Below are positions 9,687-17,849 of a stretch of DNA of 64,000 bases, in pieces; within the stretch, counting starts at the first letter, position 1; each line of letters begins with the position of its first letter. Origin of the DNA: Nocardia brevicatena NBRC 12119 (GTDB lineage: Bacteria; Actinomycetota; Actinomycetes; Mycobacteriales; Mycobacteriaceae); assembly GCF_000308495.1 (NCBI RefSeq), contig NZ_BAFU01000070.1, positions 248,001 to 312,000 of the forward strand, written 5' to 3'. The notes beneath the pieces are model-generated. The model had not been told where the DNA came from. It searched no databases and worked only from the letters and a program-made list of their open reading frames with translations. Made by a program: the position numbers and the translations under genes.

Positions 9687-10943
9687 GTGACCGACAGCTC
9701 CATTACCGACGCGATCATAGACACCGACTACGATCCGACCAGATCCCCGCACCGGGAAGACCCGTTCCGTTATTACGCCTGGTCCCAACGCCATGAGCCA
9801 GTGGTATGGAACGAGGCCATCGGGGCTTGGCTACTCACACGCTACAGCGATATCGAACGCGTGGTGAACGATACCGACACCTTCTCCAACGCCGCCGCGG
9901 CTCCGCCCCTGGACAAGGTGCTCCCCCCGGACGTGCTGGGCATCATCGCGCAGGCCGGTCCGCCCGGACAGCACATGCTGCAGACCGATCCGCCCGAACA
10001 CCAGGCCATGCGACGGATCGGCCACGCTGTGATGGACGGCCCGCGCATCCAACAACAGGTTCCCTACCTTCGAGAACTCGCCAACTCCCTGGTCGATGGC
10101 TTCGTCGAAGACGGCTCGGTGGAACTGGTCGCCCGGTTCACACTGCCGTATGTCAAGCGCGTGCTCAGTCGGTTGGTGGGCATCCCTGAACCCGATATGG
10201 ACCAGGTGGAAACCTGGAACGATGCCTTCCTGGGCCTGATGAGCCCCTTGACCCCCCACGACCGGCAGATCACGCTGGCCCATCAATACGTCGAATACGA
10301 GCGGTACCTCGAACAGCTCATCGCCGACCGCCGTGCCGACCCACGCGAGGACATCGTGTCCGATCTGGTGCGTGTCTACGCCGACGAGGACATCCCCGAA
10401 CAGCGGGCGCTGCCGGATATGAAGATGTTCATCCGAGGTCTGTACGCGGGGGGCATCCACACCACGACGGACGGCATCGACAGCACCGTCTATCTGATGC
10501 TGACCACTGACGGCGGCCGCCATTGGCATGAGGCGAGCAGCGATCCCGGTGTCATACCGGCGATGTGGGAGGAAACACTGCGCACGGAGGCACCCCATCG
10601 AGGACTCACCAGGGTGGCGACCCGTGATGTGCGGATCGGCGATATCACCGTGCGTGCGGGTGAACAGGTGCTGTTGCTGTTCGGCGCCGCCAACCGGGAC
10701 GCCGAGGTCTTCGACGAACCCGGTCGGTTCCGCCCCGGTCGCGACAACATCCGTCGGCACATGGCATTCGGCCAAGGAATCCACCGCTGTCTGGGCCGCA
10801 CCCTGGCTCACCGCGAGGCCATCGAGGCACTGACGGTCCTCACCGGCCGGCTGCCCCAGGCCGCCCTCGCCTCCGAATACCGGGTGGACTACTCCCCCGC
10901 GTTCTACTTCCGAGGTTTGCAGACACTCCGGCTGTCCTGGTGA
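9687..10943 (+). CDS. Cytochrome P450 monooxygenase
   Basis: A soluble bacterial P450 of 418 residues. The heme-binding motif FGQGIHRCLG places the axial Cys at 368. The I-helix oxygen-activation segment is AGGIHTTTDG, and the K-helix ExxR is EETLR. P450s need a ferredoxin and reductase, and none is adjacent. The start is GTG 9687 with only a weak purine run upstream. The gene is flanked by a 36-bp repeat whose copies carry remnants of minus-strand coding sequence, so it sits in a rearranged segment. Substrate unknown. Confidence 0.93.
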   Translation: MTDSSITDAIIDTDYDPTRSPHREDPFRYYAWSQRHEPVVWNEAIGAWLLTRYSDIERVVNDTDTFSNAAAAPPLDKVLPPDVLGIIAQAGPPGQHMLQTDPPEHQAMRRIGHAVMDGPRIQQQVPYLRELANSLVDGFVEDGSVELVARFTLPYVKRVLSRLVGIPEPDMDQVETWNDAFLGLMSPLTPHDRQITLAHQYVEYERYLEQLIADRRADPREDIVSDLVRVYADEDIPEQRALPDMKMFIRGLYAGGIHTTTDGIDSTVYLMLTTDGGRHWHEASSDPGVIPAMWEETLRTEAPHRGLTRVATRDVRIGDITVRAGEQVLLLFGAANRDAEVFDEPGRFRPGRDNIRRHMAFGQGIHRCLGRTLAHREAIEALTVLTGRLPQAALASEYRVDYSPAFYFRGLQTLRLSW

Positions 10944-10995
10944 ACGAGGTCGGTTCCGATGTGGTGGGCGGTTCCGGCCATACGCCGCTACCCAT

Positions 10996-11031
10996 CGAGG
11001 TAGAGGTTCTCGCACGGCAGGCGGCGTAGTC
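10996..11031 (-). repeat. 36-bp imperfect repeat, copy 2 (right of P450)
   Basis: Second copy of the repeat at 9113-9148. It encodes the minus-strand peptide LRRLPCENLYLDG and lies between the P450 stop and a decayed glycosyltransferase. Confidence 0.7.
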
Positions 11032-11089
11032 CTCAGGGATCGGCGAGTGCGGCGGAGGCGAAAGCCGTGACCGCCCCCTCTGCGGTGGA

Positions 11090-11590
11090 TAGCACTCGGC
11101 CCAACTGTCCCCGATAAGGTCGGCGGCTCGCATGGTGCCACCTTCGGGTCGTGCGTCGGCGCGCAACCGCGCCGACCGGCGGGCGACCTCGGCGTCGCCG
11201 ACGGGGTCGTTCAAGGCCGCCCGTAGAGTCCCGGGCGGCGTCCCGGGTGTCGATGCGGCGGGCCATACCCAGTTCGACGAGCCGGTCGGCGTTGATGAAC
11301 CGTTCGGTGGCCTGGGGCACGGCGATCACCGGCACACCGGCCAACAGTCCTTCGCCGCAACCACCCATTCCGGCGTGGGTGACGAAGGCGTCCGCCTGTT
11401 CCAGGATCGCCCGCGGGATCAAGCGCCAGAGCCCGCGCAGGAAGACCGGAGAAGGCGTCCACGTCGGGGGTGGACGCTCCGCAGTCGGCAAGCCACCGGG
11501 CGAACTTCGCCCGGTACGCGGCGGCGCCCGGCGGGGTGAGGGGATATGGCGGATCACTCGTTTCAGGTCTACGGCGAAGGGGCACAGGGC
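11090..11590 (-). pseudogene. Decayed MGT-type glycosyltransferase fragment
   Basis: Three minus-strand frames together encode parts of a macrolide-type (GT1) glycosyltransferase. They are [18 protein letters not shown] near 11500-11550, the nucleotide-sugar site [20 protein letters not shown] with [20 protein letters not shown] near 11220-11400, and the C-terminal [20 protein letters not shown] near 11140-11210. At least two frameshifts separate them, and the N-terminal acceptor domain is missing. Intact relatives of about 400 residues modify macrolides or other aglycones. This copy cannot make a full enzyme. Confidence 0.8.
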
Positions 11591-11618
11591 TCTTCGCGGC
11601 GGGAACTGCCCGTGCGCA

Positions 11619-12278
11619 TCACACGGTGGGCGGGGCGGCGGCTTCGAGGTCGGCGATGCTGCCCGACATGATCGTCCGCACGTGCTCGGTGATGTGCTCC
11701 AGCGGCCAGTTCCACCAGGCCACCGCCAGCAGTCGGGCGATGTCCCGGTCGTTGTAGCGGGCGCGGATGAGGCGGGCCGGGTTACCGCCGACGATGCCGT
11801 AGTCGGGTACGTTGCCGGTGACCATGGCTCCGGTGCCGATGATCGCGCCGTGACCGATCCGTACGCCGGGCAGCACCGTCGCACCGTGGCCGAACCAGAC
11901 GTCGTTGCCGACAATGGTGTCGCCTCGGTTGGGCAGACCGGTGAGTAGATCGAAGTGCTCCGACCATGAGCCGCCCATGGTGGGGAACGGGAAGGTCGAG
12001 GGGCCGTCCATGCGGTGGTTGGCGCCGTTCATGATGAAGCGCACTCCCGTGCCCAGCGCGCAGAACTTCCCGATGATCAGCTTTTCCGGTCCGTAGTGGT
12101 ACAGCACGTTGCGGGTTTCGAACGCGGTCGCATCGTCCGGGTCGTCGTAGTAGGTGAACTCCCCGACCTCGATGAGCGGCGAAGTGATCAGGGGTTTCAG
12201 CAGCACCACCCGCGGCTGGTCGGGCATGGGGTGGAGCATGGTGGGGTCCGCGGGAACGAGTGCGGGACGATCGGGCAT
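11619..12278 (-). CDS. Vat/XAT-type hexapeptide-repeat O-acetyltransferase
   Basis: A 219-residue left-handed beta-helix acetyltransferase of the xenobiotic (Vat/CatB) class. The diagnostic segment [18 protein letters not shown] contains the catalytic His of this family. The hexapeptide repeats follow ([40 protein letters not shown]), and it ends with [12 protein letters not shown]. Vat enzymes inactivate streptogramin A, and CatB-like ones act on chloramphenicol; the actual substrate here is unknown. The start ATG 12278 is preceded by AGGAGCCCC. It lies beside a broken glycosyltransferase gene in a region of gene decay. Confidence 0.9.
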   Translation of the reverse strand: MPDRPALVPADPTMLHPMPDQPRVVLLKPLITSPLIEVGEFTYYDDPDDATAFETRNVLYHYGPEKLIIGKFCALGTGVRFIMNGANHRMDGPSTFPFPTMGGSWSEHFDLLTGLPNRGDTIVGNDVWFGHGATVLPGVRIGHGAIIGTGAMVTGNVPDYGIVGGNPARLIRARYNDRDIARLLAVAWWNWPLEHITEHVRTIMSGSIADLEAAAPPTV

Positions 12279-12526
12279 GGAGGGGCTCCTTCGGTAAATG
12301 GGTGATAGGGATTCGACCAGAACTGGCACCCCGGCGATACCGGCTCCCTGCGCGGTGATCTGGCGGCGCTCAACCGGGAGATCCAGTATTCTTTGACCGA
12401 GGAGCCGTCGATCGCGCCCCGGTACGATGCACCTGCGGCTCGGCCACGACTCGGCGGCCGACAACCGAACTGTCGGACAACCACCGCCGAATCGGCACGA
12501 TGCGCCACGGCGCAGGCAGGTCGTGG

Positions 12527-13152
12527 TCAGGACGAGATGGCGACCACGGACCGATGGGTGCGCGGGTCGTCGATGGCGTCGAGGAGATAGTCGGCGAGAT
12601 CGGTTCGTGAGGTACGCGGACCGACCTTCGCGCTCGCGGCCGGTGAGAGATACGTGGTCTGCCGCCGGCGGGCGCATCGGTCAGCCCGGTGGGGCGGACG
12701 GCTGTCCAACGCAGTTCACTCCGCGTGAGCAGGCGTTCCATGTGGGCCATATCGGAGTAGGTGTGTCGCATGGCTCCGCGCAGAACGGCGGCGAGGAGCC
12801 TGGTACTCGGTCTCGCATCCGCCGGAACGCCCAGCCCCGCCGAGGAGACCACCAGAAGTCGTCCGGCCGGGTGCATGGCGGCGATGATCTCGGCGGTGGC
12901 GTCGGAGTAGACGGTGGTGGGGCCGCGCCCGGTCGCGCCGAGCGCCGAGATCACCACGTCGTGGTCGTCGAGCAGTCCGGTCAATCCTCCCGGCGCGCAC
13001 GGATCGACTGTGACCACGGTCGCTCCGCGCACGGGAGCCGCGGCCGTGGTCGGGCGGACGATCGCGGTGACGTGATGTCCTCGGGCCAGGGCCCGGTCGA
13101 CCACCACCCGCCCGGTGCGGCCGGTGGCGCCGAGGACCGCGATGGCGGCCAT
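12527..13152 (-). pseudogene. NmrA-like NAD(P)-binding protein, frameshifted
   Basis: The N-terminal part is a clear NAD(P)-binding Rossmann protein: AAIAVLGATGRTGRVVVDRA, then DDHDVVISALGATGRG and LLVVSSAGLG. Near 12659-12670, just after GLTDAPAGG, the reading frame must shift for the natural C-terminus to continue (QTTYLSPAASAKVGPRTSRT, DLADYLLDAIDD, RSVVAISS, then TGA at 12527). Without the shift the frame runs on into unrelated sequence. The ATG at 13152 overlaps the stop of the upstream SnoaL gene (ATGA), making it the last gene of the MarR-controlled operon. It is either a true frameshift or an assembly error. Confidence 0.8.
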
Positions 13153-13589
13153 CAGTGTGTGGCGGGCCGAGTGGCGGGCCGGGACATGAAGGTCACGGCC
13201 TCCATGAGCGGCTTGCGCCGGGTCTTCTGCACGGCCGCGATACGCCACTGTCCGTCGGTGTCGCGGACGACGGTGTAGGTGGCCAGTTTGCCCAGCTTTC
13301 CGGGCCGTCGCTTCGAGGATTCACCGCGTGTCACAACGATGGCGGTGTCCGCTCCGTAGTAGCGGATCTCGAGGATCTCGACCGTCAGACGCGTGCCCTT
13401 CAGGAAGCTGTCGAACAAGGCCTGATGGGCTCGGCCGATCTCCGAACCGCCGTGGTAGACGGTGCCGACATAGGTGACGTCGGTGGCATCGTCGGTGAAG
13501 CAGGCGCCGTAGGCGGCGCCGTCGCCGCGATTCCACGCCTCTCGGCTGCGTTCGATGAGGGCGCGGACAGCGATGGTATCGGTGGTCAT
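13152..13589 (-). CDS. SnoaL-like / SgcJ-type NTF2-fold protein
   Basis: A 145-residue protein of the nuclear-transport-factor-2 fold (SgcJ/EcaC/SnoaL-like). It opens with RALIERSREAWNRGDGAAYG and CFTDDATDVTYVGTVYHG and ends with YTVVRDTDGQWRIAAVQKTR, the typical C-terminal strand pattern. Members are small hydrolase, isomerase or ligand-binding proteins. It resembles the anchored SnoaL protein at 14317-14970 in the same operon, suggesting duplication. ATG 13589 has AGGAGACC upstream. Its precise reaction is unknown. Confidence 0.85.
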   Translation of the reverse strand: MTTDTIAVRALIERSREAWNRGDGAAYGACFTDDATDVTYVGTVYHGGSEIGRAHQALFDSFLKGTRLTVEILEIRYYGADTAIVVTRGESSKRRPGKLGKLATYTVVRDTDGQWRIAAVQKTRRKPLMEAVTFMSRPATRPATH

Positions 13590-13600
13590 TTCGGTCTCCT

Positions 13601-14320
13601 TCAATCGGCCGACAGGGCCAGAGCGGCCCGACGGGGTAGCAGCCGCAATGCGGCGGTGAATGCCCGGTTGAGCGGGCCGGTGAATACGACGGGACCGCCC
13701 TCGTCGGATAGTGCTCTCCACGCGCGATCCACCACCTGCTCGGATGTCTGGACCAACCAGGACGGCACGTCGGTGGCGGCCTGCGAGGCCGTGGCGGTGA
13801 CGCCCGGGCACAGGGCCGACACCCGAACGCCGCGCGCTCGCTGCTCGTACCACAGCGTTTCGGAGAATGCGGTGACGAAGGCCTTGGTGGCGCTGTAGAC
13901 GGCGAGGCCGGGTTTCGGGGTGTGCCCGAGCGTCGAGGACACGTTCACCAGGGCACTGCCGGGTGTGGCCGTGCCGAGGAAGGCGTGGGCCAGGACGACC
14001 ACCGCACGACAGTTCACATCCAGTGTGGTGAGCGACGGTTCGAGCGGGACGGCGGCGAAATCACCGTGCACGGCGGTCCCGGCATTGTTGATCAGCAGCG
14101 TGTAACCGCCGCCCCGGAGCCGTTCCGCTACCGCATGCAGCCCTTCTTCGGAGCCGAGGTCGGCGGTGAGGTGGTCATGTCCGTCACCGAGGTCGGCGAT
14201 CAACGTCTCGAGCCCCTCGGTTCCACGTGCCACGGCGGTTACCGAATAGCCCTGCGCCGCAAGCGATACCGCGAAGGCGCGTCCGATTCCGGCACTGGCG
14301 CCGGTCACCATCGCTCTCAC
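13601..14320 (-). CDS. Short-chain dehydrogenase/reductase
   Basis: A classical SDR of 239 residues. The cofactor site is VTGASAGIGRAF, followed by LLINNAGTAVHG (NNAG), LVNVSSTLG (catalytic Ser) and YSATKAFVTAF (YxxxK). It resembles the DltE/YqjQ-like SDRs that reduce carbonyls with NAD(P)H. The GTG start at 14320 overlaps the stop of the preceding SnoaL-like gene (GTGA), so translation is coupled. It probably acts with the flanking SnoaL-like proteins in detoxifying or modifying the compound sensed by the divergent MarR. Confidence 0.9.
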   Translation of the reverse strand: MRAMVTGASAGIGRAFAVSLAAQGYSVTAVARGTEGLETLIADLGDGHDHLTADLGSEEGLHAVAERLRGGGYTLLINNAGTAVHGDFAAVPLEPSLTTLDVNCRAVVVLAHAFLGTATPGSALVNVSSTLGHTPKPGLAVYSATKAFVTAFSETLWYEQRARGVRVSALCPGVTATASQAATDVPSWLVQTSEQVVDRAWRALSDEGGPVVFTGPLNRAFTAALRLLPRRAALALSAD

Positions 14321-14970
14321 CGTTCGGCCTCCGGCTCCGTCGCCGGGTCGAACAGGAACGAGATGCGCTCCATGATCGGTTGCCGCTTGGTGTTGTGGAA
14401 GCTCGCGATCCGCCACTGCCCGTCGGTTTCCCGCACCAGGGTGTAGGTCTGCGTCTTGGACAGCGCCGCCGGGCGGTCATCTTCGTAGCGGTCGCCGCGG
14501 GTGGTGACGATCGCGACGTCGTCGCCGTGGAACCGCACGCCGAGAAAGGAGTCGGCGAGCTTGGTGTCTTCGAGGAATCCCGAGAACAGGGCACGGTGCG
14601 CCTCGGTCAGATCGCGGCGACCCGCGTAGTGGGTGCCCAGAAAGGTGGTGTAGGTGGCGTTCTCGGTGAAGGTCGCGCCGAACGCGTCGGCGTCGTTGCG
14701 GTCCCAGGCGGCGGTCATCGTCGCGATGGTCGCGCATACCGCCCGCAGGTCGTCGGCGCTGCCACCATCGGGGGTGACGTGTGTGCACTCGGCGACACCG
14801 GTACTGCGGATATCGGAGGTCCGATCCAGCCACACGTATCCGCCGGCGACGACGCCGAGTGTCAGTGTGGCGGCCCCGAGGGCGCGCAGCACGGTGCGGC
14901 GTCGCGGCTTGCGTGGCGTGGTCGGTTCGGTCTCGGCAATGGCCGACGTCATGACGGTAGCCCTTCCCAT
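14317..14970 (-). CDS. Membrane-anchored SnoaL-like (SgcJ/EcaC) protein
   Basis: A 217-residue protein with a short basic N-terminus (RKPRRRTVLRAL), one membrane segment (GAATLTLGVVAGGYVWL) and an exported NTF2-fold domain. The domain matches SgcJ/EcaC proteins (CATIATMTAAWDRNDADAFG, FTENATYTTFLGTHYAG, YTLVRETDGQWRIASFHN). The arginine pair may mark a Tat-like signal, but the canonical motif is not complete. It is the first gene of the MarR-controlled operon, with GAAGAGAA as the ribosome site before ATG 14970. Confidence 0.82.
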   Translation of the reverse strand: MGRATVMTSAIAETEPTTPRKPRRRTVLRALGAATLTLGVVAGGYVWLDRTSDIRSTGVAECTHVTPDGGSADDLRAVCATIATMTAAWDRNDADAFGATFTENATYTTFLGTHYAGRRDLTEAHRALFSGFLEDTKLADSFLGVRFHGDDVAIVTTRGDRYEDDRPAALSKTQTYTLVRETDGQWRIASFHNTKRQPIMERISFLFDPATEPEAER

Positions 14971-14978
14971 GCTATTCT

Positions 14979-15029
14979 CTTCTTGGAAGATTTAACTTCC
15001 TAAAAGATTTCTCTTCGTCTAGGAAGAGA
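14979..15029. promoter_or_regulatory. Tandem inverted repeats: MarR operator region
   Basis: The 79-bp divergent region contains TCTTC...GAAGA, GGAAG (14985-14989) paired with CTTCC (14996-15000), and TCTCTTC (15010-15016) paired with GAAGAGA (15023-15029). All share the TCTTC/GAAGA half-site. The region is locally AT-rich, so it probably overlaps both promoters. Confidence 0.7.
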
Positions 15030-15049
15030 TTAGGAGAGAGGGCTTCGCC

Positions 15050-15517
15050 TTGTCAACACGTCCGCGAGACGACGATCCCGGCCTGGTCTTTCGCCGGTAC
15101 CTGAGTTCGGTGGTTCTGCACGCGCAGGCCGGAGCGAAGGCGGTCGGACTCGGGGCGACGGACCTGTACGCGCTGAACATCCTGGAGCTGAGCGGGGCCA
15201 TGACCCCCGGTGAACTCGGTGCCCGCACCGGTCTCACCACGGGTCCCACCACCCGTCTCATCGACCGTCTCGAACAGGCCGGCTACGTGCGCCGCGCCGC
15301 CGCCCCGGGCGACCGCCGCAAGGTCATGGTCGAACCTGTCGACCGACCTGCCGACCTCGATCGAGTGCCGTCCTCCGCCCGTCGCGAGATCGGCGCCATC
15401 ATCGAGAGCTACACGCCCGAACAGCGTGCACTCCTCTTCGACTACTTCACCCGCGCCGCCGACGCCTACCGGCAGGCCACCGACGAGATCGTCGGACAGA
15501 CCACCGCCGGCGAGTAG
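15050..15517 (+). CDS. MarR-family transcriptional regulator
   Basis: A 155-residue winged-helix regulator. The recognition region is MTPGELGARTGLTTGPTTRL, followed by IDRLEQAGYVRRAAAPGDRR, the standard MarR wing. MarR proteins bind palindromes as dimers and release them on binding phenolic or lipophilic ligands. It starts with TTG at 15050 behind AGGAGAGAGG. It is divergent from the SnoaL/SDR/SnoaL/NmrA operon, with matched inverted repeats between them, so it very likely represses that operon and itself. Confidence 0.93.
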   Translation: MSTRPRDDDPGLVFRRYLSSVVLHAQAGAKAVGLGATDLYALNILELSGAMTPGELGARTGLTTGPTTRLIDRLEQAGYVRRAAAPGDRRKVMVEPVDRPADLDRVPSSARREIGAIIESYTPEQRALLFDYFTRAADAYRQATDEIVGQTTAGE

Positions 15518-15568
15518 TGCCCAACGGCCACGGGCGGCAACCGCAGGCCCGACGCGGTCGAAGTGGGC

Positions 15569-16204
15569 TCAGTAGCGCAAGGCGGCGGCGAGAGCCGGGT
15601 TGATCGAAATCGTCAGTGCCGGCAGGGACTCGACGAGCAGGTCGATCAGTTCGGCGCGGGCGATACTTTCCTCACGCAGCCAGGACAGGGTGATTTCCTC
15701 GGTGAAGGCGATCCAGCCGCGTACCGCGAGCGCGAGCCGGGGGTCGGCCTTGTCCCCGTCGGCCAGGGGTGCCACATCGAGGACGAGACGGACGATGGCG
15801 TTGCGGGTTTCGTCGATCATGCCCGATAGTTCGGGGTTCATGCCGGACGGACCGCGCAGCAGAGCGAGGTAGGTGGTGCGGTTCTCGTCGGCGTAGTTCA
15901 CATAGCGGCCGACCGAATCGCGCAGCATGTCGAACGCGCTCAGCTCGGGGTCGGGGGCGATTCGTTCGAGCAGGCCGGTGGCGGCCTGTTGCAGCACAGC
16001 GAACTGGTAGTCCTGTTTGGTCGGGAAGTAGTGGAACAGCAGGCCGCGGGAGATCCCGGCCTGCGCCGCTATCTCGCTGATCGAGATGTCCTCGATGGCG
16101 CGTTCGCCCAGCATTTCGATGCCGAGGCCGATCAGCTGAGCCCGGCGTTCCTCGGGACTCAGGCGGATTCGCTTCGCGGTTTCCTCCGGCCTCGTCGTAG
16201 TCAC
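15569..16204 (-). CDS. TetR-family regulator of the BVMO operon
   Basis: A 211-residue TetR regulator. The N-terminal HTH is ISISEIAAQAGISRGLLFHY followed by FPTKQDYQFAVLQQ. The C-terminal ligand domain ends NPALAAALRY. The GTG start at 16204 has a TAATAT hexamer 6 nt upstream on the minus strand and no ribosome site, so its mRNA is probably leaderless. The 97-bp gap to the divergent monooxygenase gene carries three TCAAT/ATTGA half-sites, expected to be its operator. Mycobacterial mymA operons are instead controlled by the AraC-type VirS. Confidence 0.92.
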   Translation of the reverse strand: MTTTRPEETAKRIRLSPEERRAQLIGLGIEMLGERAIEDISISEIAAQAGISRGLLFHYFPTKQDYQFAVLQQAATGLLERIAPDPELSAFDMLRDSVGRYVNYADENRTTYLALLRGPSGMNPELSGMIDETRNAIVRLVLDVAPLADGDKADPRLALAVRGWIAFTEEITLSWLREESIARAELIDLLVESLPALTISINPALAAALRY

Positions 16205-16210
16205 ATCGTC

Positions 16211-16216
16211 ATATTA
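16211..16216 (-). promoter_or_regulatory. -10 hexamer (TAATAT) for the TetR gene
   Basis: On the minus strand TAATAT is followed by GACGAT and then the GTG start at 16204, the leaderless spacing. Confidence 0.5.
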
Positions 16217-16226
16217 CTGAACGCGA

Positions 16227-16271
16227 GTCAATATCCTTGACCCCTATTGAGCAGTGGTCAATACTATTGAC
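16227..16271. promoter_or_regulatory. TetR operator: repeated GTCAA/TTGAC half-sites
   Basis: GTCAA (16227-16231) pairs with TTGAC (16237-16241), ATTGA is at 16246-16250, and GTCAAT (16257-16262) pairs with ATTGAC (16266-16271) around a 3-bp spacer. The array fills the gap between the divergent TetR and monooxygenase promoters. Confidence 0.75.
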
Positions 16272-16289
16272 TCCCACTCAATAGCAACT

Positions 16290-16295
16290 TAGGCT
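16290..16295 (+). promoter_or_regulatory. -10 hexamer (TAGGCT) for the BVMO operon
   Basis: TAGGCT is followed by GAGTAT and then ATG 16302, again without a Shine-Dalgarno sequence. It lies about 20 bp downstream of the last TetR half-site. Confidence 0.5.
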
Positions 16296-16301
16296 GAGTA
16301 T

Positions 16302-17849
16302 ATGAGTCGCAAGGTTACAGACAAAGCTGTCGCCGACCACACCCGCCACCTGCGGACCATCATCATCGGCAGCGGATTCTCCGGCCTCGGCATGGCCATC
16401 CGGCTGGCCCAGCAGGGGCAGCGCGATTTCCTCGTGTTGGAGCGCGGCAGCGATGTCGGCGGCACCTGGCGCGACAACACCTACCCGGGCGCGGCCTGCG
16501 ACGTCCCGTCGCATCTGTACTCGTACTCGTTCGCCCTCAATCCGAACTGGTCGCGCTCGTTCTCCCGCCAGACCGAGATCCAGTCCTATATCCGCGACGT
16601 GGCCCGCCGCTACGACGTTCTGGACAACCACCTCTTCGACTGCGACGTCACCTCCGCACGCTGGAACGCCCAGAACGCGCGCTGGGAGATCGACTCCGGT
16701 CAAGGCCGCTTCACCGCCGATACGGTGATCTCCGCGGTGGGCGCGCTCTGCGAACCCAACCTGCCCGATATCAAGGGCATCAACGACTTCACCGGCGAGA
16801 TCTTCCACTCCGCCCGCTGGAACCACGACTCGAACCTGACCGGCAAACGGGTGGCGGTGATCGGCACCGGCGCCTCGGCCATCCAGATCGTGCCCGCCAT
16901 CGCCGGGCAGGTCGGCCACCTCGACGTCTACCAGCGCACCGCGCCCTGGCTGCTCCCCCGCCTGGACCGTCCCTACACCCTGCCCGAACGGCTGGCGTTC
17001 AAGTACGTGCCCGGTGTGCAGCGGCTGTCACGCGCCGCCATCTACGCGGCCCGCGAGACCCAGGTCGTCGGCCTGGCCAAGTTCCCGCCGCTGATGCGCG
17101 GTTTCGAAGCCCTGGCCAAGGCCAAGCTGCGCTCGGAGATCAGCGACCCCGAACTGCGGGAGAAGGTCACCCCGAACTTCCGGATCGGCTGCAAGCGCAT
17201 GCTGATCTCCAACGACTACTACCCCGCGCTCGACCGAGACAATGTCGACGTGGTCACCGACGGTATCGCCGAGATCCGGGAGAACTCCATCGTCACCGAG
17301 GACGGCACCGTCCGCGAGGTGGACGCCATCATCGTTGCCACCGGTTTCCACGTCACCGACTCCCCCACCTACGAGACCGTCTACGGCCGCGACGGCCGCA
17401 GCCTGTCGGAGGTGTTCGACGAGATCGGCCAGCAGGGTTACAAGGGATCGGCCATCGCCAACTTCCCGAATATGTTCTTCCTGCTCGGACCGAACGTCGG
17501 CCTCGGGCACACCTCGATGGTGTACATGATCGAATCGCAGATCAACTACATCGCCGACGCGCTGGCCACCTTCGAACGCAAGGGGCTGCGCACCCTCGAG
17601 GTGCGCCGCGACGTGCAGGACGCCTTCAACGCCGAACTGCAGCGAAAACTCGGCAAAACCGTCTGGAACACCGGTGGTTGCGCCAGCTGGTATCTGGACA
17701 AGCACGGTAACAACACCACGCTCTGGCCGGATTTCACCTTCGAATTCCGTAGGCTGACAAAGAAATTCGATATCGATGCCTACTCTATGACCACGGCCGA
17801 GGACGACGCCTCCGCCCGGTCCGATCTGAAAGTGGTGACTGCACAATGA
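16302..17849 (+). CDS. Flavin-dependent Baeyer-Villiger-type monooxygenase (MymA-like)
   Basis: A 515-residue class B flavoprotein monooxygenase. The FAD site is IIIGSGFSGLGMAIRL, the NADPH site VAVIGTGASAIQIVPAI, and between them lies a BVMO-type fingerprint FTGEIFHSARWNHD. These enzymes insert oxygen into ketones or oxygenate heteroatoms using NADPH and O2. Gene order (BVMO, SDR, LipR-like hydrolase, nearby acyl-CoA synthetase) resembles the mymA (Rv3083-Rv3089) operon, involved in cell-envelope lipid modification and acid tolerance in M. tuberculosis. The stop overlaps the next start (ATGA). Confidence 0.93.
   Translation: MSRKVTDKAVADHTRHLRTIIIGSGFSGLGMAIRLAQQGQRDFLVLERGSDVGGTWRDNTYPGAACDVPSHLYSYSFALNPNWSRSFSRQTEIQSYIRDVARRYDVLDNHLFDCDVTSARWNAQNARWEIDSGQGRFTADTVISAVGALCEPNLPDIKGINDFTGEIFHSARWNHDSNLTGKRVAVIGTGASAIQIVPAIAGQVGHLDVYQRTAPWLLPRLDRPYTLPERLAFKYVPGVQRLSRAAIYAARETQVVGLAKFPPLMRGFEALAKAKLRSEISDPELREKVTPNFRIGCKRMLISNDYYPALDRDNVDVVTDGIAEIRENSIVTEDGTVREVDAIIVATGFHVTDSPTYETVYGRDGRSLSEVFDEIGQQGYKGSAIANFPNMFFLLGPNVGLGHTSMVYMIESQINYIADALATFERKGLRTLEVRRDVQDAFNAELQRKLGKTVWNTGGCASWYLDKHGNNTTLWPDFTFEFRRLTKKFDIDAYSMTTAEDDASARSDLKVVTAQ

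Noticed and set aside
9572-9796. Small plus-strand frame ahead of the P450
   Set aside because: It runs into the P450 in another frame, has an Arg-rich shadow-like end and no ribosome site.
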